From: Xanthomonas sp. CFBP 8443
GTDB taxonomy: Bacteria > Pseudomonadota > Gammaproteobacteria > Xanthomonadales > Xanthomonadaceae
Assembly (NCBI RefSeq): GCF_025666195.1
Contig: NZ_CP102592.1
Span: 1,302,001 to 1,366,000 of the forward strand
Direction: 5' to 3'
Length of the DNA: 64,000 nucleotides
Shown: one piece after another, positions 11,330-24,193 of the stretch
Layout: every line of letters begins with the position of its first letter
Position numbering within the stretch: the stretch's first letter is position 1
Translations under genes and position numbers: made by a program
Notes under the pieces: model-generated
The model's database searches: none
What the model saw: only the letters and a program-made list of their open reading frames with translations
Told to the model about the DNA's origin: nothing

Positions 11330-13831
11330 ATGGTCATGCCGTACCGGTGGGTCTCGTCGCTGGCGCTCGCCAGCGTATTGCCGTTCGCCGCCGTCGCTGC
11401 GGACAACGGCTATCGGCAGCCGCCCGAGCCGCTGCTGGGGGTGATGCGCGCGCCGCTCAATCCGTCGCCGCGGCTGGACCCCACCGGCAAGACCCTGCTG
11501 CTGGTGCAGCGCAATCAGTATCCGCCAATCGCACGCGTCGCCGAGCCGTATCTGAAGCTGGCCGGGGTGCGGGTGGAGCCGCGCAGCCACAGCCGCCACG
11601 ACATGTCCAACGGCTACGGCATCCGCACCTGCCTGGACGGCTTCGCCCTGGTCGATGTGACCAGCGGCAAACAGACCGCGGTAACCCTGCCGGCCGGCGC
11701 CTGCCCGGCGTTGCCGGTGTGGTCGCCGGACGGGCGCCGCTTCGCCTTCAACAACACCGCCGCCGACCGCGTCGAGCTGTGGTTGGGCGACGTCGCCACA
11801 GGCAGCGTGCGCCGGATCGACGGCGTGCAGCTGAACCCGGTGCTGGGCGGGGAGATCCAGTGGCTGGGCGGCAGCGACACGCTGCTGCTCAAGACCGTGC
11901 CGCAGGACCTGGGCGCGGCGCCGCGCAAGGCGGCGGTGCCGCTGGGTCCGGAGGTGAAGGAAACCATCCAGGGCAAGGGCGAGAGCAGCACCTACGAGGC
12001 GCGCGACACCCTGTCCAGTCCTGAGGACGAGGCCTTGTTCACCTACTACGCCACCTCGCAGCTGCTCAAGGTGGATGCCGCCAGCGGCAGTCAGGCCAAG
12101 ATCGGCGCGCCGGCGGTCTACACCGCGGTGGATGGCGCGCCCGATGGCCGCCACGTGCGCGTGGAGCGGCTGCAGCGGCCGTATTCCTACGTCACCACCT
12201 ATGCGCGCTTCGCGCGCGATGTGGCGGTGCTGGACCTGGCCAATGGCAGCGAGCGCGTGCTGGCCAAGCTGCCGGTCGCCGACCGGGTGCCGGTGCATGG
12301 CGTGCCGACCGGCCCGCGCGCGTATTCCTGGCGGGCCAACCAGCCGGCCACGCTGGTCTGGGCCGAGGCGCTGGACGGCGGCGACTGGAAGGCCAGCGTG
12401 CCGGCGCGCGACAAGCTGCTGACCCTGGCGGCGCCGTTCACCGCCAAGCCGCGCGAACTGGCGCGGGTGACCCAGCGCTATGCCGGGCTGTCCTGGTTCG
12501 CCGAGGGCGGGCGCGCGCTGCTGGACGAATTCGACGAGAACCGCCACTGGCGCCGCACCACGCTGCTGGACGCGGATCGCCCCGGTAGCCCTGGCCGGGT
12601 GCTGTTCGACCTGTCCACCGACGATCTGTACGCCGATCCCGGCACGCCGGAACTGCGCGTGCTGGCCAACGGCGAAGCGGTGCTGCACGAGGACCACGGC
12701 GCGCTGTTCCTGAGCGGGCAGGGCGCCACGCCCGCCGGCGACCGCGCCTTCCTCGACCGCTACGATCTGGCCAGCGGCAAGAGCGAGCGCCTGTTCCGCA
12801 GCGACGCCAGCGTCGACGAGGTGTTCGCCGGGTTCGCCGGCGACGACGCGACCCGGCTGCTGACCTGGCGGCAGTCGCCGGCCGACCCGCCGAACGTGTA
12901 CCTGCGCACGCTCGGCCAGGCGCAGCCCGGCGCGGCCGCGGGCGAGGCGGCCTACGCCTCCAGCCTCGCGCCGGTCACCCGTTTCCCCGACCCGACGCCG
13001 CTGGTGCGGCAGATCAAGAAGCGGCTGGTGACCTACAAGCGCAAGGACGGGGTGGAGCTGTCGTTCACGCTGTACACGCCGCCCGGCTACAAGGAAGGCA
13101 CGCGGGTGCCGGCGATCCTGTACGCGTATCCGCTGGACTACGCCGATCCGTCCAAGGCCGGCCAGGTCAGCGGCGCCAACGAGCGCGACTTCACCCGCCT
13201 GAGCTCCTATCAGCTGCTGTTGCTGGCCGGCTACGCGGTCATCGACGACACCGCGTTCCCGATCGTCGGCGATCCCAAGACCGCCTACGACACCTATTTG
13301 CAGCAACTGGTCGACAACGCCACCGCCGCGGTGGACAAGGCGGTGGAGCTGGGCGTGGTCGATCGCCAGCGGATCGGCGTCACCGGCCACAGCCACGGCG
13401 CGCTGATGGCGGCCAACCTGCTGGCGCACACCGACCTGTTCCGCGCCGGCGTGGCCACCAGCGGCAGCTACAACAAGACCCTGACCCCGTTCGGCTTCCA
13501 GAACGAGCGGCGCTCGTTCTGGGCCGCGCCGGAGGTCTACGCGCAGGCGTCGACGTTCTTCCACGCCGACAAGATCAACGAGCCGTTGCTGATCGTGCAC
13601 GGCATGGACGACGCCAATCCCGGCACCGAGACCACCCAGGCGCCGCGGCTGTTCCAGGCGATCCGCGGCAACGGCGGCACCGCGCGGCTGGTGCTGCTGC
13701 CGTTCGAGCCGCACTGGTACACCGCGCGCGAGTCCAACGAGGACGTGGTGGCCGAGATGCTGGAGTGGTTCGACCGCTACGTGAAGCAGGCGGCGCCGGC
13801 CGCGGCCGCGGCGACCCCGCCGAAGCGGTAG
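11330..13831 (+). CDS. Secreted S9 family (prolyl oligopeptidase-type) serine peptidase
   Basis: The protein of about 833 residues begins with a signal peptide ending in AAVA near residue 23. The N-terminal two thirds have beta-propeller-like repeats, and the last 270 residues form an alpha/beta hydrolase peptidase domain. The catalytic triad can be read as Ser688 in GHSHGALMAANLL, Asp760 or Asp761 in HGMDDANPGTET, and His795 in LPFEPHWYTARE. It resembles the S9 group that includes glutamyl endopeptidase-like enzymes and acylaminoacyl peptidases; the cleavage specificity is not visible. ATG at 11330 and a second ATG at 11336 both give good signal peptides. An in-frame codon at 11288 would spoil the signal. 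Confidence 0.9.
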   Translation: MVMPYRWVSSLALASVLPFAAVAADNGYRQPPEPLLGVMRAPLNPSPRLDPTGKTLLLVQRNQYPPIARVAEPYLKLAGVRVEPRSHSRHDMSNGYGIRTCLDGFALVDVTSGKQTAVTLPAGACPALPVWSPDGRRFAFNNTAADRVELWLGDVATGSVRRIDGVQLNPVLGGEIQWLGGSDTLLLKTVPQDLGAAPRKAAVPLGPEVKETIQGKGESSTYEARDTLSSPEDEALFTYYATSQLLKVDAASGSQAKIGAPAVYTAVDGAPDGRHVRVERLQRPYSYVTTYARFARDVAVLDLANGSERVLAKLPVADRVPVHGVPTGPRAYSWRANQPATLVWAEALDGGDWKASVPARDKLLTLAAPFTAKPRELARVTQRYAGLSWFAEGGRALLDEFDENRHWRRTTLLDADRPGSPGRVLFDLSTDDLYADPGTPELRVLANGEAVLHEDHGALFLSGQGATPAGDRAFLDRYDLASGKSERLFRSDASVDEVFAGFAGDDATRLLTWRQSPADPPNVYLRTLGQAQPGAAAGEAAYASSLAPVTRFPDPTPLVRQIKKRLVTYKRKDGVELSFTLYTPPGYKEGTRVPAILYAYPLDYADPSKAGQVSGANERDFTRLSSYQLLLLAGYAVIDDTAFPIVGDPKTAYDTYLQQLVDNATAAVDKAVELGVVDRQRIGVTGHSHGALMAANLLAHTDLFRAGVATSGSYNKTLTPFGFQNERRSFWAAPEVYAQASTFFHADKINEPLLIVHGMDDANPGTETTQAPRLFQAIRGNGGTARLVLLPFEPHWYTARESNEDVVAEMLEWFDRYVKQAAPAAAAATPPKR

Positions 13832-13952
13832 CGGAAGGCAATGGCGCAGGCGGACACGGTGCCGCCTGCGCCACTTCGACCATGGTCGGAAGGACGCAAG
13901 CGCGGCGCAAGGACTATGCTCGGGGCGGGTGCATGGCCTTGGGAGGGGCTGC

Positions 13953-15824
<1,872 letters not shown>

Positions 15825-15898
15825 GGCACCGCCGCGCGCCTGCATCGCGCGGCAATCGCGGCGGCCGACGCTGACGCGCAACCAGGGGGGGGCGGGGG

Positions 15899-16501
15899 AT
15901 GAGCGAGAACGGGTGGTATGCCAAGACCGAGGCCGGACGGCAGGAAATCGCGGACCGCGCGCGCCGGCTGCCGGCGCAACTGCGCTCGATCCTGCTGGTG
16001 GTGGACGGACAGAAGGACGACAGCACGCTGCAGCAGATCGTTGCCGGCGTGCATGCGCCCGACGATGCCTTGGCGCAATTGCAGCAGATGGGCCTGATCC
16101 GCCGCGGCGGCGATGCGTCGCTGCCGGCATCACCGGTATCGTCGCCATCGCCATCGCCATCGCCATCGCCATCGCCATCGGCATCGGCATCGAGCGCACC
16201 GTTGGCGGCGTCCGCGGCAACGGTGACCGACGCCCTCCAGGCGTTGGCCGATCGCGCCGATGCGCCGGTGTCGCGCGAAGCGGCGCAGCGCTATTCGCGC
16301 CTCTACGATGCGATGAGCGAAGCGGTACGCCAGTACCTGGGATTGAAGGGCTATTTCATGCAGCTGAAGATCGAGCGCTGCAGCGACGCCGCTGCGCTCG
16401 AAGCGCTGCTGCCGGACTTGGCCACCGCGATAGGCAAGGCCAAGAGTCCGGCGCTGGCCGCGCGCTGGTTGCAGGATACGCTCGGCGCGGATGCGCAGTA
16501 G
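15899..16501 (+). CDS. Protein of unknown function with Ser-Pro repeat linker
   Basis: A 200-residue protein that I do not recognise. Residues 1-75 (for example EIADRARRLPAQLRSILLVVDGQKD and ALAQLQQMGLIRR) look like a small helical, possibly winged-helix, module. Residues 80-97 are a run of Ser-Pro followed by Ser-Ala, coded by tandem CCATCG and GCATCG hexamers. The C-terminal 90 residues (SREAAQRYSRLYDAMSEAVRQYLGLKG) are predicted helical. There is no signal peptide or membrane segment. The ATG is preceded by an unusual G-rich stretch with a run of seven to eight Gs, which could serve as ribosome binding site. It lies 74 bases after prpE and may be cotranscribed. Confidence 0.65.
   Translation: MSENGWYAKTEAGRQEIADRARRLPAQLRSILLVVDGQKDDSTLQQIVAGVHAPDDALAQLQQMGLIRRGGDASLPASPVSSPSPSPSPSPSPSASASSAPLAASAATVTDALQALADRADAPVSREAAQRYSRLYDAMSEAVRQYLGLKGYFMQLKIERCSDAAALEALLPDLATAIGKAKSPALAARWLQDTLGADAQ
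16137..16194 (+). repeat. Hexanucleotide tandem repeat inside a coding region
   Basis: Roughly nine units of CCATCG, the last ones changed to GCATCG, code for the Ser-Pro/Ser-Ala linker of the unknown protein. Because the unit is six bases, changes in copy number would keep the frame and only alter the linker length. Confidence 0.85.
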
Positions 16502-16692
16502 TCGCGATCAAACACCAATGCCACGCGCACGCAGATGCCGGCGTGCAATGCCTGCCGATCCAGAACGCGCGCAGCCCGCGTCACGGCTGCTGCATGGCGA
16601 TCGCCTGCGCTGGAGATCAGCGCAGCCCCGTTCGTGGCCATGGCCGATGCAGGCAGCATGCTCTAAGACGGCTGGCGTCGCAGTGTGGCCCT

Positions 16693-16759
16693 TGTAGGAG
16701 CGGCTTCAGCCGCGACAGGATGTGTCCGATAGAGCCTGTCGCGGCTGAAACCGCTCCTA
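16693..16759. repeat. REP-like palindrome, TGTAGGAGC type
   Basis: TGTAGGAGCGGCTTCAGCCG pairs with CGGCTGAAACCGCTCCTA, with GCGACAGG and CCTGTCGC extending the stem. One mismatch and a loop of about 20 bases separate the arms. Confidence 0.85.
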
Positions 16760-16908
16760 AAGGTTTCGTTTGCGTGCAAACAAGCAAAAAAGATCGCTCG
16801 AATTGCATGGACTCTCTAGGCCTTCCGACTGCCGCGCCACCTGCACCTGCGGGTCGGCTGTCTTGCGGATGCAGTTCGGATGCGGACCGTTGCAGCCCGC
16901 GGCGCGTT

Positions 16909-16974
16909 TGTGGGAGCGACTTCAGTCGCGACGCATTGCCGGTAGAGCCCGTCGCGACTGAAGTCGCTCCCACA
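16909..16974. repeat. REP-like palindrome, TGTGGGAGC type
   Basis: TGTGGGAGCGACTTCAGTCG pairs with its complement ending in GCTCCCACA. It differs from the neighbour at 16693 by paired changes in both arms (GGAGCGGC to GGAGCGAC), which keep the stem intact. Confidence 0.88.
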
Positions 16975-17059
16975 GGTTGGCATCAGTCGATGCGGAATTT
17001 TTCTGGCAATTGCTCATTCACGCAGCGCGTCACACTGCATGCGCCGCGGTTGCCTGCGC

Positions 17060-17668
17060 TCAGTCCAATCCTTCGGCATGCAGCGCCGCCTGCACTTGCG
17101 GATCGGCCATCATGCGTTCGAAGAAGCGTTGCAGGTGCGTGCCGAACTCGATCTTCAAGGCGCGTGCCCAGCGCAAGGTGACGAACAGATAGGCATCGGC
17201 GATCGAGCGTTGCGCGCCGCCGAGCCACGCCTGCGTCGCCAGGTGCGCGTCCACGCACGCATACAGCGTGCGCAGGCGTTCGCGCGCATGGTCCTGGGTG
17301 TGCGCGATCACCGCCGCGTCTTCCAGATAGCGCGTGCTGCCGAACAGGGGATGGAAGGCCGGATGCAGGTCGGCGTTGAGGAAGGCGAGCCAACGCTGCA
17401 CTTCGGCGCGGCCGCGCGCGCTGCCGTCGCCGGCAAGCTGCGCGGCTGGCGCCAGGTCGGCGATGTAGTTGAGGATCGCCGAGTTCTGGGTCAGCGCCCA
17501 GTCGTCCACCTGCAGCGTCGGCACCGCGCCGGCGGGATTGAGGGCGAGATAGGCCGGCGCCTTCATCGACGCGGCATCGAGCAGTTGCAGTTCGAACGGC
17601 AGGCCCGCCCAGCGCAGCGCAATGTGGTCGGCCAGCGAGCAGGCGCCGGGCTTGGAATACAGTTTCAT
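17060..17668 (-). CDS. Glutathione S-transferase, beta-class-like
   Basis: A 202-residue cytosolic enzyme. The N-terminal thioredoxin-fold domain begins MKLYSKPGACSLADHIAL, with Cys10 in the place of the catalytic cysteine of bacterial beta-class transferases, and includes AVPTLQVDDW and QNSAILNYIAD, the glutathione-binding segments. The C-terminal helical domain follows. It probably conjugates or reduces hydrophobic compounds with glutathione. The start at 17668 gives the standard N-terminus; the frame remains open upstream but that part is not conserved in type. Confidence 0.92.
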   Translation of the reverse strand: MKLYSKPGACSLADHIALRWAGLPFELQLLDAASMKAPAYLALNPAGAVPTLQVDDWALTQNSAILNYIADLAPAAQLAGDGSARGRAEVQRWLAFLNADLHPAFHPLFGSTRYLEDAAVIAHTQDHARERLRTLYACVDAHLATQAWLGGAQRSIADAYLFVTLRWARALKIEFGTHLQRFFERMMADPQVQAALHAEGLD

Positions 17669-17747
17669 TGCGGCACTCCGCACAGACAAAGGGCCGGGAA
17701 GCGTACCCGGCCCTGCATGCCGTTGGCGATAGTGCGGCAGTGCGCGA

Positions 17748-18209
17748 TCAGGACGCGTTGCGCGGCCGCAGCTTCTGTACGCGGTAGAACGTGTGGTCGC
17801 CGATCGTCGCCACCTGGTAGGCATTGCGCCAGCTGGGGCTGGCGATCGCATGCGCGGCGAAGTGGCTGGCGCCGGGCACGATCTCCTTGCGCTGGCCCTG
17901 CGGCAGCGCCCAGTTGCGCTCCGCGGCAAAGGCGACGTCGACCGCATCGGCCCAGGCGTCGTCATTCTTCAGTTCGGTCCCGGGTTTCACCAGCCCCGGC
18001 GCGAACTGTTTGCGCGCGGTGACCACCTGGCACATCGAGTTGCCCCACAGGCCGCTGTCCAGGCGCCGCAGCGCCACTTCGGCGACCGCCTGCTGGCCGC
18101 GCAGCGTCTGGTCGCGCGCTTCCAGATACACGGTGGTGCTCAAACACAACGAATCGGCGGCGGGTTGCGGCAACAGCTGCGACAGCCAGAGAATCCAGGC
18201 CAGTTTCAT
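17748..18209 (-). CDS. SleB/CwlJ-type cell wall hydrolase
   Basis: A 153-residue protein with a short N-terminal hydrophobic stretch (KLAWILWLSQLLP). The body matches the hydrolase_2 (SleB) fold: CLSTTVYLEARDQTLRGQQAVAEVALRR holds the probable catalytic Glu, and ASHFAAHAIASPSWRNAYQVATIGDHTFYR is the usual end of the domain. Family members are lytic transglycosylases or muramidases; here it probably acts in the periplasm on peptidoglycan. It stands 79 bases upstream of the glutathione transferase on the same strand. Confidence 0.85.
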   Translation of the reverse strand: MKLAWILWLSQLLPQPAADSLCLSTTVYLEARDQTLRGQQAVAEVALRRLDSGLWGNSMCQVVTARKQFAPGLVKPGTELKNDDAWADAVDVAFAAERNWALPQGQRKEIVPGASHFAAHAIASPSWRNAYQVATIGDHTFYRVQKLRPRNAS

Positions 18210-19208
18210 ATGACTCCTTGCTCCGTATGGGCCGTCATCGGGGCTGCACCGGGTGGCGCGGCAAGGCGATGCGGCTTGGCGTCATGGGGAGGCGGCCTGT
18301 CACGGGCCGCCCGGGTGCCGGCGCAATCTGGAGGCCGGCGGATCCACCAAGATGGGTGGATCAGAAGTGGCGCGCACAATAGGCGCCGCTTCCCCAATCG
18401 CAACTGAACCCCTGACATTGACAGCGCTCACATTGGCTGTGGTGCGCTGCAGCGCGAGTCGACCGTCGCATCGTTGCGCATGCGCGAACCTTGTGCATCA
18501 CATTTGCATCACGCTGCATGGAGTTGCGCGATTGGTCTCGACGCGTATCGCGCAATGACGATTCCATCGAAGAATCGAACGCGGCAACGATGTGCTGAGC
18601 GGCGACAGTGACAACGCTGTGCCTATAGCGTCGTGGCGAACGCCGCATGTGGATGCGCGATTGCGGTTCCGGCTTCGACAATGCGCTAAGTCGGAGAACC
18701 GCAACTGCATCGCCAAGCTGCATGACGCGAACATCGCGTTGTATGCGTTGCCGCATAGCGAACCGCGCTGAAGCGTGCGCATGACGTTACGCGTTGGCCA
18801 TATTCTGTCTGTTGGCGGCGGACGCGGTGCCTTGCCTGTATCGGCCGTGCCTGCGCGCAAGTCGAATGCGTTGTCTATCAATTATCCGGACAGCGCCTGC
18901 TGCAACTCCGGAAGGGAGATCCGCAGGCCGTTGCCGGACTGGAGCCGCAGCGCGCCGAACGCCATCGGCAGCAGGCCAGCGACGTGGCGCAGCCCTACAT
19001 CGCGGGTGTCGCCGATAGCGCGCCGAGGCGTGCAGTGGTGTGCCGGCACCACGCGCGTGCTGCGCCACGACTGGCCGAGCGCGTGTACACCGCGTTCAGC
19101 GCATTGCCACCTGCGCAGTTGCGATAGCGCCTCGCCCTTTGTGATCCAGGTGTTGCGCGTCCTTTCCTTGCGCTCGCTAAGTGCGTGCCGCTATCGCCGC
19201 ACGCGCGC
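18210..19208. other. Long stretch without a convincing gene
   Basis: About 1 kb between the cell wall hydrolase and fadH has lower GC and no recognisable gene. GATCCACC and GGTGGATC form a perfect hairpin at about 18341-18361. Between about 18794 and 19128 a signal-peptide-like start (TTG at 18794, AIFCLLAADAVPCLY) is followed in another frame by a plausible coding stretch that ends at a TAG near 19128, which might be a broken gene. See the finding. Confidence 0.5.
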
Positions 19209-21308
<2,100 letters not shown>

Positions 21309-21398
21309 CTACGGCAAGAGGGGCGTGCGCGGGTTGCCTACGGTAGAAGGGGCGCGGCCCGGAGGATGGGGTTCTTGTCCTGCGGTATCTATAACCCT

Positions 21399-21457
21399 TG
21401 TAGGAGCAACTTCAGTCGCGACAGGCTTTTAGCGGTAATGCTGAAGCCGCTCCCACA
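21399..21457. repeat. REP-like palindrome, mixed and imperfect
   Basis: The left arm TGTAGGAGCAACTTCAGTCG is paired with GCTGAAGCCGCTCCCACA. The arms belong to two different subtypes (TGTAGGAGC and TGTGGGAGC) and pair with mismatches, which suggests decay or recombination between copies. Confidence 0.75.
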
Positions 21458-21572
21458 AGGAACAGTGTAGCGAATGCCGGCTGGGTGCACTGTGGGAGGG
21501 ACTTCAGTCCCGACAGGGTCTGAAATCGGTCGCTGACAGACGCTGCGTCGCGACCGAAGTGACTCGCCGCAA

Positions 21573-21950
21573 GGCGAAAACCTTCGTCTTTGCCTTTGCC
21601 GTTGTCTTGGTTCTGGTGCTGGGATTTTTGAGCTTTGAAGCAATAGCAACAGCTTCCGCTAGCGCGGGTCACTTTTCTTTGCTTGTGCAAAGAAAAGTAA
21701 CCAAAAGAAGCGCTTTACCACAGCCGAAGGCTGGTCAAGCACACCCCCGCAGCGCGCCTTCCGCGCTGCGCGCTCCAGGTCCGCAGCCCCGACGGGCATT
21801 TTTCGATGGCACATCCATGTGCCAACGAAAAACGTCGCGCATCCTGCGCGCCGCCCTTCGGGTATTCGCCCGCCGGGTCTGCCGCGCTGAGGGGACCCGG
21901 TAGATCAAAAGCCAAGCAAAGGCAACAGCAAAGGCAACGGCAACAGCGGA
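21573..21950. repeat. Intergenic repeat element with imperfect inverted ends
   Basis: The left end contains TCTTTGCCTTTGCCGTTG and the right end CAAGCAAAGGCAACAGCAAA and GGCAACGGCAAC, which are imperfect complements. Inside is a hairpin around CTTTTCTTTGC, TTGTG and GCAAAGAAAAG at about 21672-21697. No transposase is coded. It looks like a small non-autonomous element or a regulatory repeat. Confidence 0.6.
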
Positions 21951-22037
21951 GCTGGCGCGCGTTCTATGGAGCGGCCAATGACCGCCACGCGCAAAGCAGG
22001 GCGATCGCGCGCGCTCCCGATCGAACTGCGCGGTCGC

Positions 22038-23063
22038 TCAGCCCCAGCCGGCCAGCGCCAGCTTGCCGATGGTGCTGCCCGATTCCAGACGCCGGTGCGC
22101 TTCGCGCAGGTTGGCCGCGTCGATCGGCGTCAGCGTTTCGGTCAGCGTGGTGCGCAGTTCGCCGGCATCGACCAGGCTGGCGGTGCGTGCCAGGATACGG
22201 TGCTGCTCGATCATGTCGGCGGTCTTGAAGCGCGCCCGCGCGAACATCATTTCCCAGTGGATGCCGATGCACTTGGACTTGTACGGATCGCCGATGCGCA
22301 GCGCGCCGGCCGGTTCCACGATCAGGCCGACATGGCCCTGCGGCGCGACCAGTTCGCCGAGTGCGTCCCAGTAGCGGTCGGTGTCGGCCAGGTTCAATGC
22401 CGCATCCACCTGTTCGATGCCCAGGGCCTGCAGCTGCGGCGCCAGCGGCTGGCGATGGTCAATCACGTGCTGCGCGCCCAGTTGCAGACACCAGTCGCGG
22501 GTCTGCTGGCGCGACGCGGTGGCGATGACCTCGAAGCCGGCGTGCCGCGCCAGTTGGATCGCGATCGAGCCGACGCCGCCGGCGCCGCCGATCACCAGCA
22601 GGCGCCGGCCGCGGTTGCGCTCGTCGTCGAAGTCGAACGGCATGCGCTGGAACAGCAGTTCCCACGCGGTCAGCGTGGTCAGCGGCAGCGCCGCGGCCTG
22701 CGCGAAATCCAGCGTCGCCGGCTTGCGCGCGACGATGCGCGCATCCACCAGCTGATATTGCGCATTGCTGCCGGCGCGGGTGATGTCGCCGGCGTAATAG
22801 ACCTCGTCGCCGGGTTCGAAGCCCTCGACGTCGGCACCGACCGCCTCGACCACCCCGGCCGCGTCGTAGCCCAGCACCTTGGGCTGCGCCTCCACCTGCG
22901 GCTTGGGGGCGCGCACCTTGGTGTCGACCGGGTTGACCGACACCGCCTCGACCCGCACCAGCAGGTCGAAACCGGTAGGCGCGGGCGGCTTGGGTAGGTC
23001 CACGTCGAGCAGCGACTGCGGATCGTCGATCGGCAGGTAATGGGTGAGGGCGACGGCTTTCAT
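22038..23063 (-). CDS. Zinc-type alcohol dehydrogenase-like / quinone oxidoreductase
   Basis: A 341-residue medium-chain dehydrogenase/reductase. It begins MKAVALTHYLPIDDPQSL, has the substrate domain with VSVNPVDTKVRAP and the NADPH-binding motif LVIGGAGGVGSIAIQLARHAG. The zinc-binding cysteines of true alcohol dehydrogenases are absent, so it belongs to the ZADH1/quinone oxidoreductase branch (YhfP-like), which reduces enones or quinones with NADPH. GGAG lies nine bases before the ATG. It is the last gene of the minus-strand cluster that begins with the MFS gene at 26706. Confidence 0.88.
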   Translation of the reverse strand: MKAVALTHYLPIDDPQSLLDVDLPKPPAPTGFDLLVRVEAVSVNPVDTKVRAPKPQVEAQPKVLGYDAAGVVEAVGADVEGFEPGDEVYYAGDITRAGSNAQYQLVDARIVARKPATLDFAQAAALPLTTLTAWELLFQRMPFDFDDERNRGRRLLVIGGAGGVGSIAIQLARHAGFEVIATASRQQTRDWCLQLGAQHVIDHRQPLAPQLQALGIEQVDAALNLADTDRYWDALGELVAPQGHVGLIVEPAGALRIGDPYKSKCIGIHWEMMFARARFKTADMIEQHRILARTASLVDAGELRTTLTETLTPIDAANLREAHRRLESGSTIGKLALAGWG

Positions 23064-23115
23064 GATGTCTCCAGGCGTGGGGGAATCGGTGGCGGGAAGG
23101 CGTTGCGTGTCCGGC

Positions 23116-24150
23116 TCATACCGGCCGCGGATTGCGTTCGGCGAAGCCGCGCTGGTGCCAGTACGGGTACGGCGGTACCGCCGCGCTCGCTTCGTCCAGG
23201 CGCCGCACCTGCGCGGCGTCGAGGTTCCAGCCGACCGCGCCCAGGTTCTGCCGCAGCTGCTCCTCATTGCGCGCGCCGATGATGACGCTGCTCACCGTGG
23301 GCCGCTGCAGCAGCCAGTTCAGTGCGATCTGCGGCACGCTCTTGCCGGTTTCGGCGGCGATCGCATCCAGCGCGTCGACCACCCGGTACAGGCGCTCGTC
23401 CTCGACCGGCGGGCCGGCCTCGGTGACCTTGCTGTTGTGCAGGCGGCTGCTTTCCGGCAGCGGCTGGCCGCGGCGGATCTTGCCGGTCAGCCGGCCCCAG
23501 CCCAGCGGGCTCCACACCACCGCGCCGACGCCCTGGTCCAGGCCCAGCGGCATCAGTTCTTCCTCGTAGTCGCGGCCGATCAGCGAGTAGTAGGTCTGAT
23601 TGGCGACGTAGCGCGACCAGCCGTAGCGGTCGGCCACCGCCAGCGACTTCATCAGGTGCCAGCCGGAGAAGTTGGACACGCCCAGGTAGCGGATCTTGCC
23701 GGCGCGGACCAGGTCGTCGAGCGTGGACAGGGTTTCCTCCACCGGCGTCTTCGCGTCGAAGCCGTGCAGCTGGAACAGGTCGATGTAGTCGGTGCCCAGG
23801 CGCTTGAGCGCCGCCTCGACCGCGCGCACCAGGTGGAAGCGCGAGGAACCGACGCTGTTGGGGTCGTTGGGATCGAAGCGGAAGGTGGCCTTGGTCGAGA
23901 TCAGCACCTGGTCGCGGCGGCCCTTGATCGCCGCGCCCAGCACCGATTCGGCGGCGCCGCCGGAATAGATGTCGGCGCTGTCGAACAGGTTGACCCCGGC
24001 CTCCAGGCAGATGTCGATCAGGCGCCGCGCCTGGTCCACGTCCGAATTGCCCCAGGCGGCGAAGAACTCGTTCGAGCCGGCGAAGGTGCCGGTGCCGAAG
24101 CTGAGCACGGGGACCTTGAAGCCGGAGGCGCCGAGATGACGGTATTCCAT
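23116..24150 (-). CDS. Aldo/keto reductase
   Basis: A 344-residue NADPH-dependent reductase of aldehydes and ketones. The start is MEYRHLGASGFKVPVLSFGTG. The catalytic tetrad can be read as Asp and Tyr in FDSADIYSGG, Lys in VLISTKATF and His in FQLHGFD. The C-terminal cofactor region VSSVIIGARNEEQLRQNL is typical of AKR families near YajO and Tas. AAGGAG lies before the ATG. The substrate is unknown; neighbours suggest detoxification or catabolism of a carbonyl compound. Confidence 0.92.
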   Translation of the reverse strand: MEYRHLGASGFKVPVLSFGTGTFAGSNEFFAAWGNSDVDQARRLIDICLEAGVNLFDSADIYSGGAAESVLGAAIKGRRDQVLISTKATFRFDPNDPNSVGSSRFHLVRAVEAALKRLGTDYIDLFQLHGFDAKTPVEETLSTLDDLVRAGKIRYLGVSNFSGWHLMKSLAVADRYGWSRYVANQTYYSLIGRDYEEELMPLGLDQGVGAVVWSPLGWGRLTGKIRRGQPLPESSRLHNSKVTEAGPPVEDERLYRVVDALDAIAAETGKSVPQIALNWLLQRPTVSSVIIGARNEEQLRQNLGAVGWNLDAAQVRRLDEASAAVPPYPYWHQRGFAERNPRPV

Positions 24151-24193
24151 GGTGAGACTCCTTGATGCAGGGGGAAATGGCGGGATGCGGAAA

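Larger units (their letters stand above)
16502..17059. other. Intergenic stretch holding two palindromic repeats
   Basis: No gene is supported in these 560 bases. The stretch holds two REP-like palindromes of two subtypes, listed separately, at about 16693-16759 and 16909-16974. The remaining sequence shows no family similarity that I recognise. Confidence 0.6.

Noticed and set aside
15899..16501. Reading the Ser-Pro hexamer run as a phase-variation switch
   Set aside because: The unit is six bases, so slippage does not change the frame. Only linker length could vary.
21559..21903. Short frames of about 90-115 residues in the repeat element
   Set aside because: They come from repeat sequence and have no independent start region or protein family; such frames are often annotated as hypothetical proteins in relatives, but I see no support for translation.
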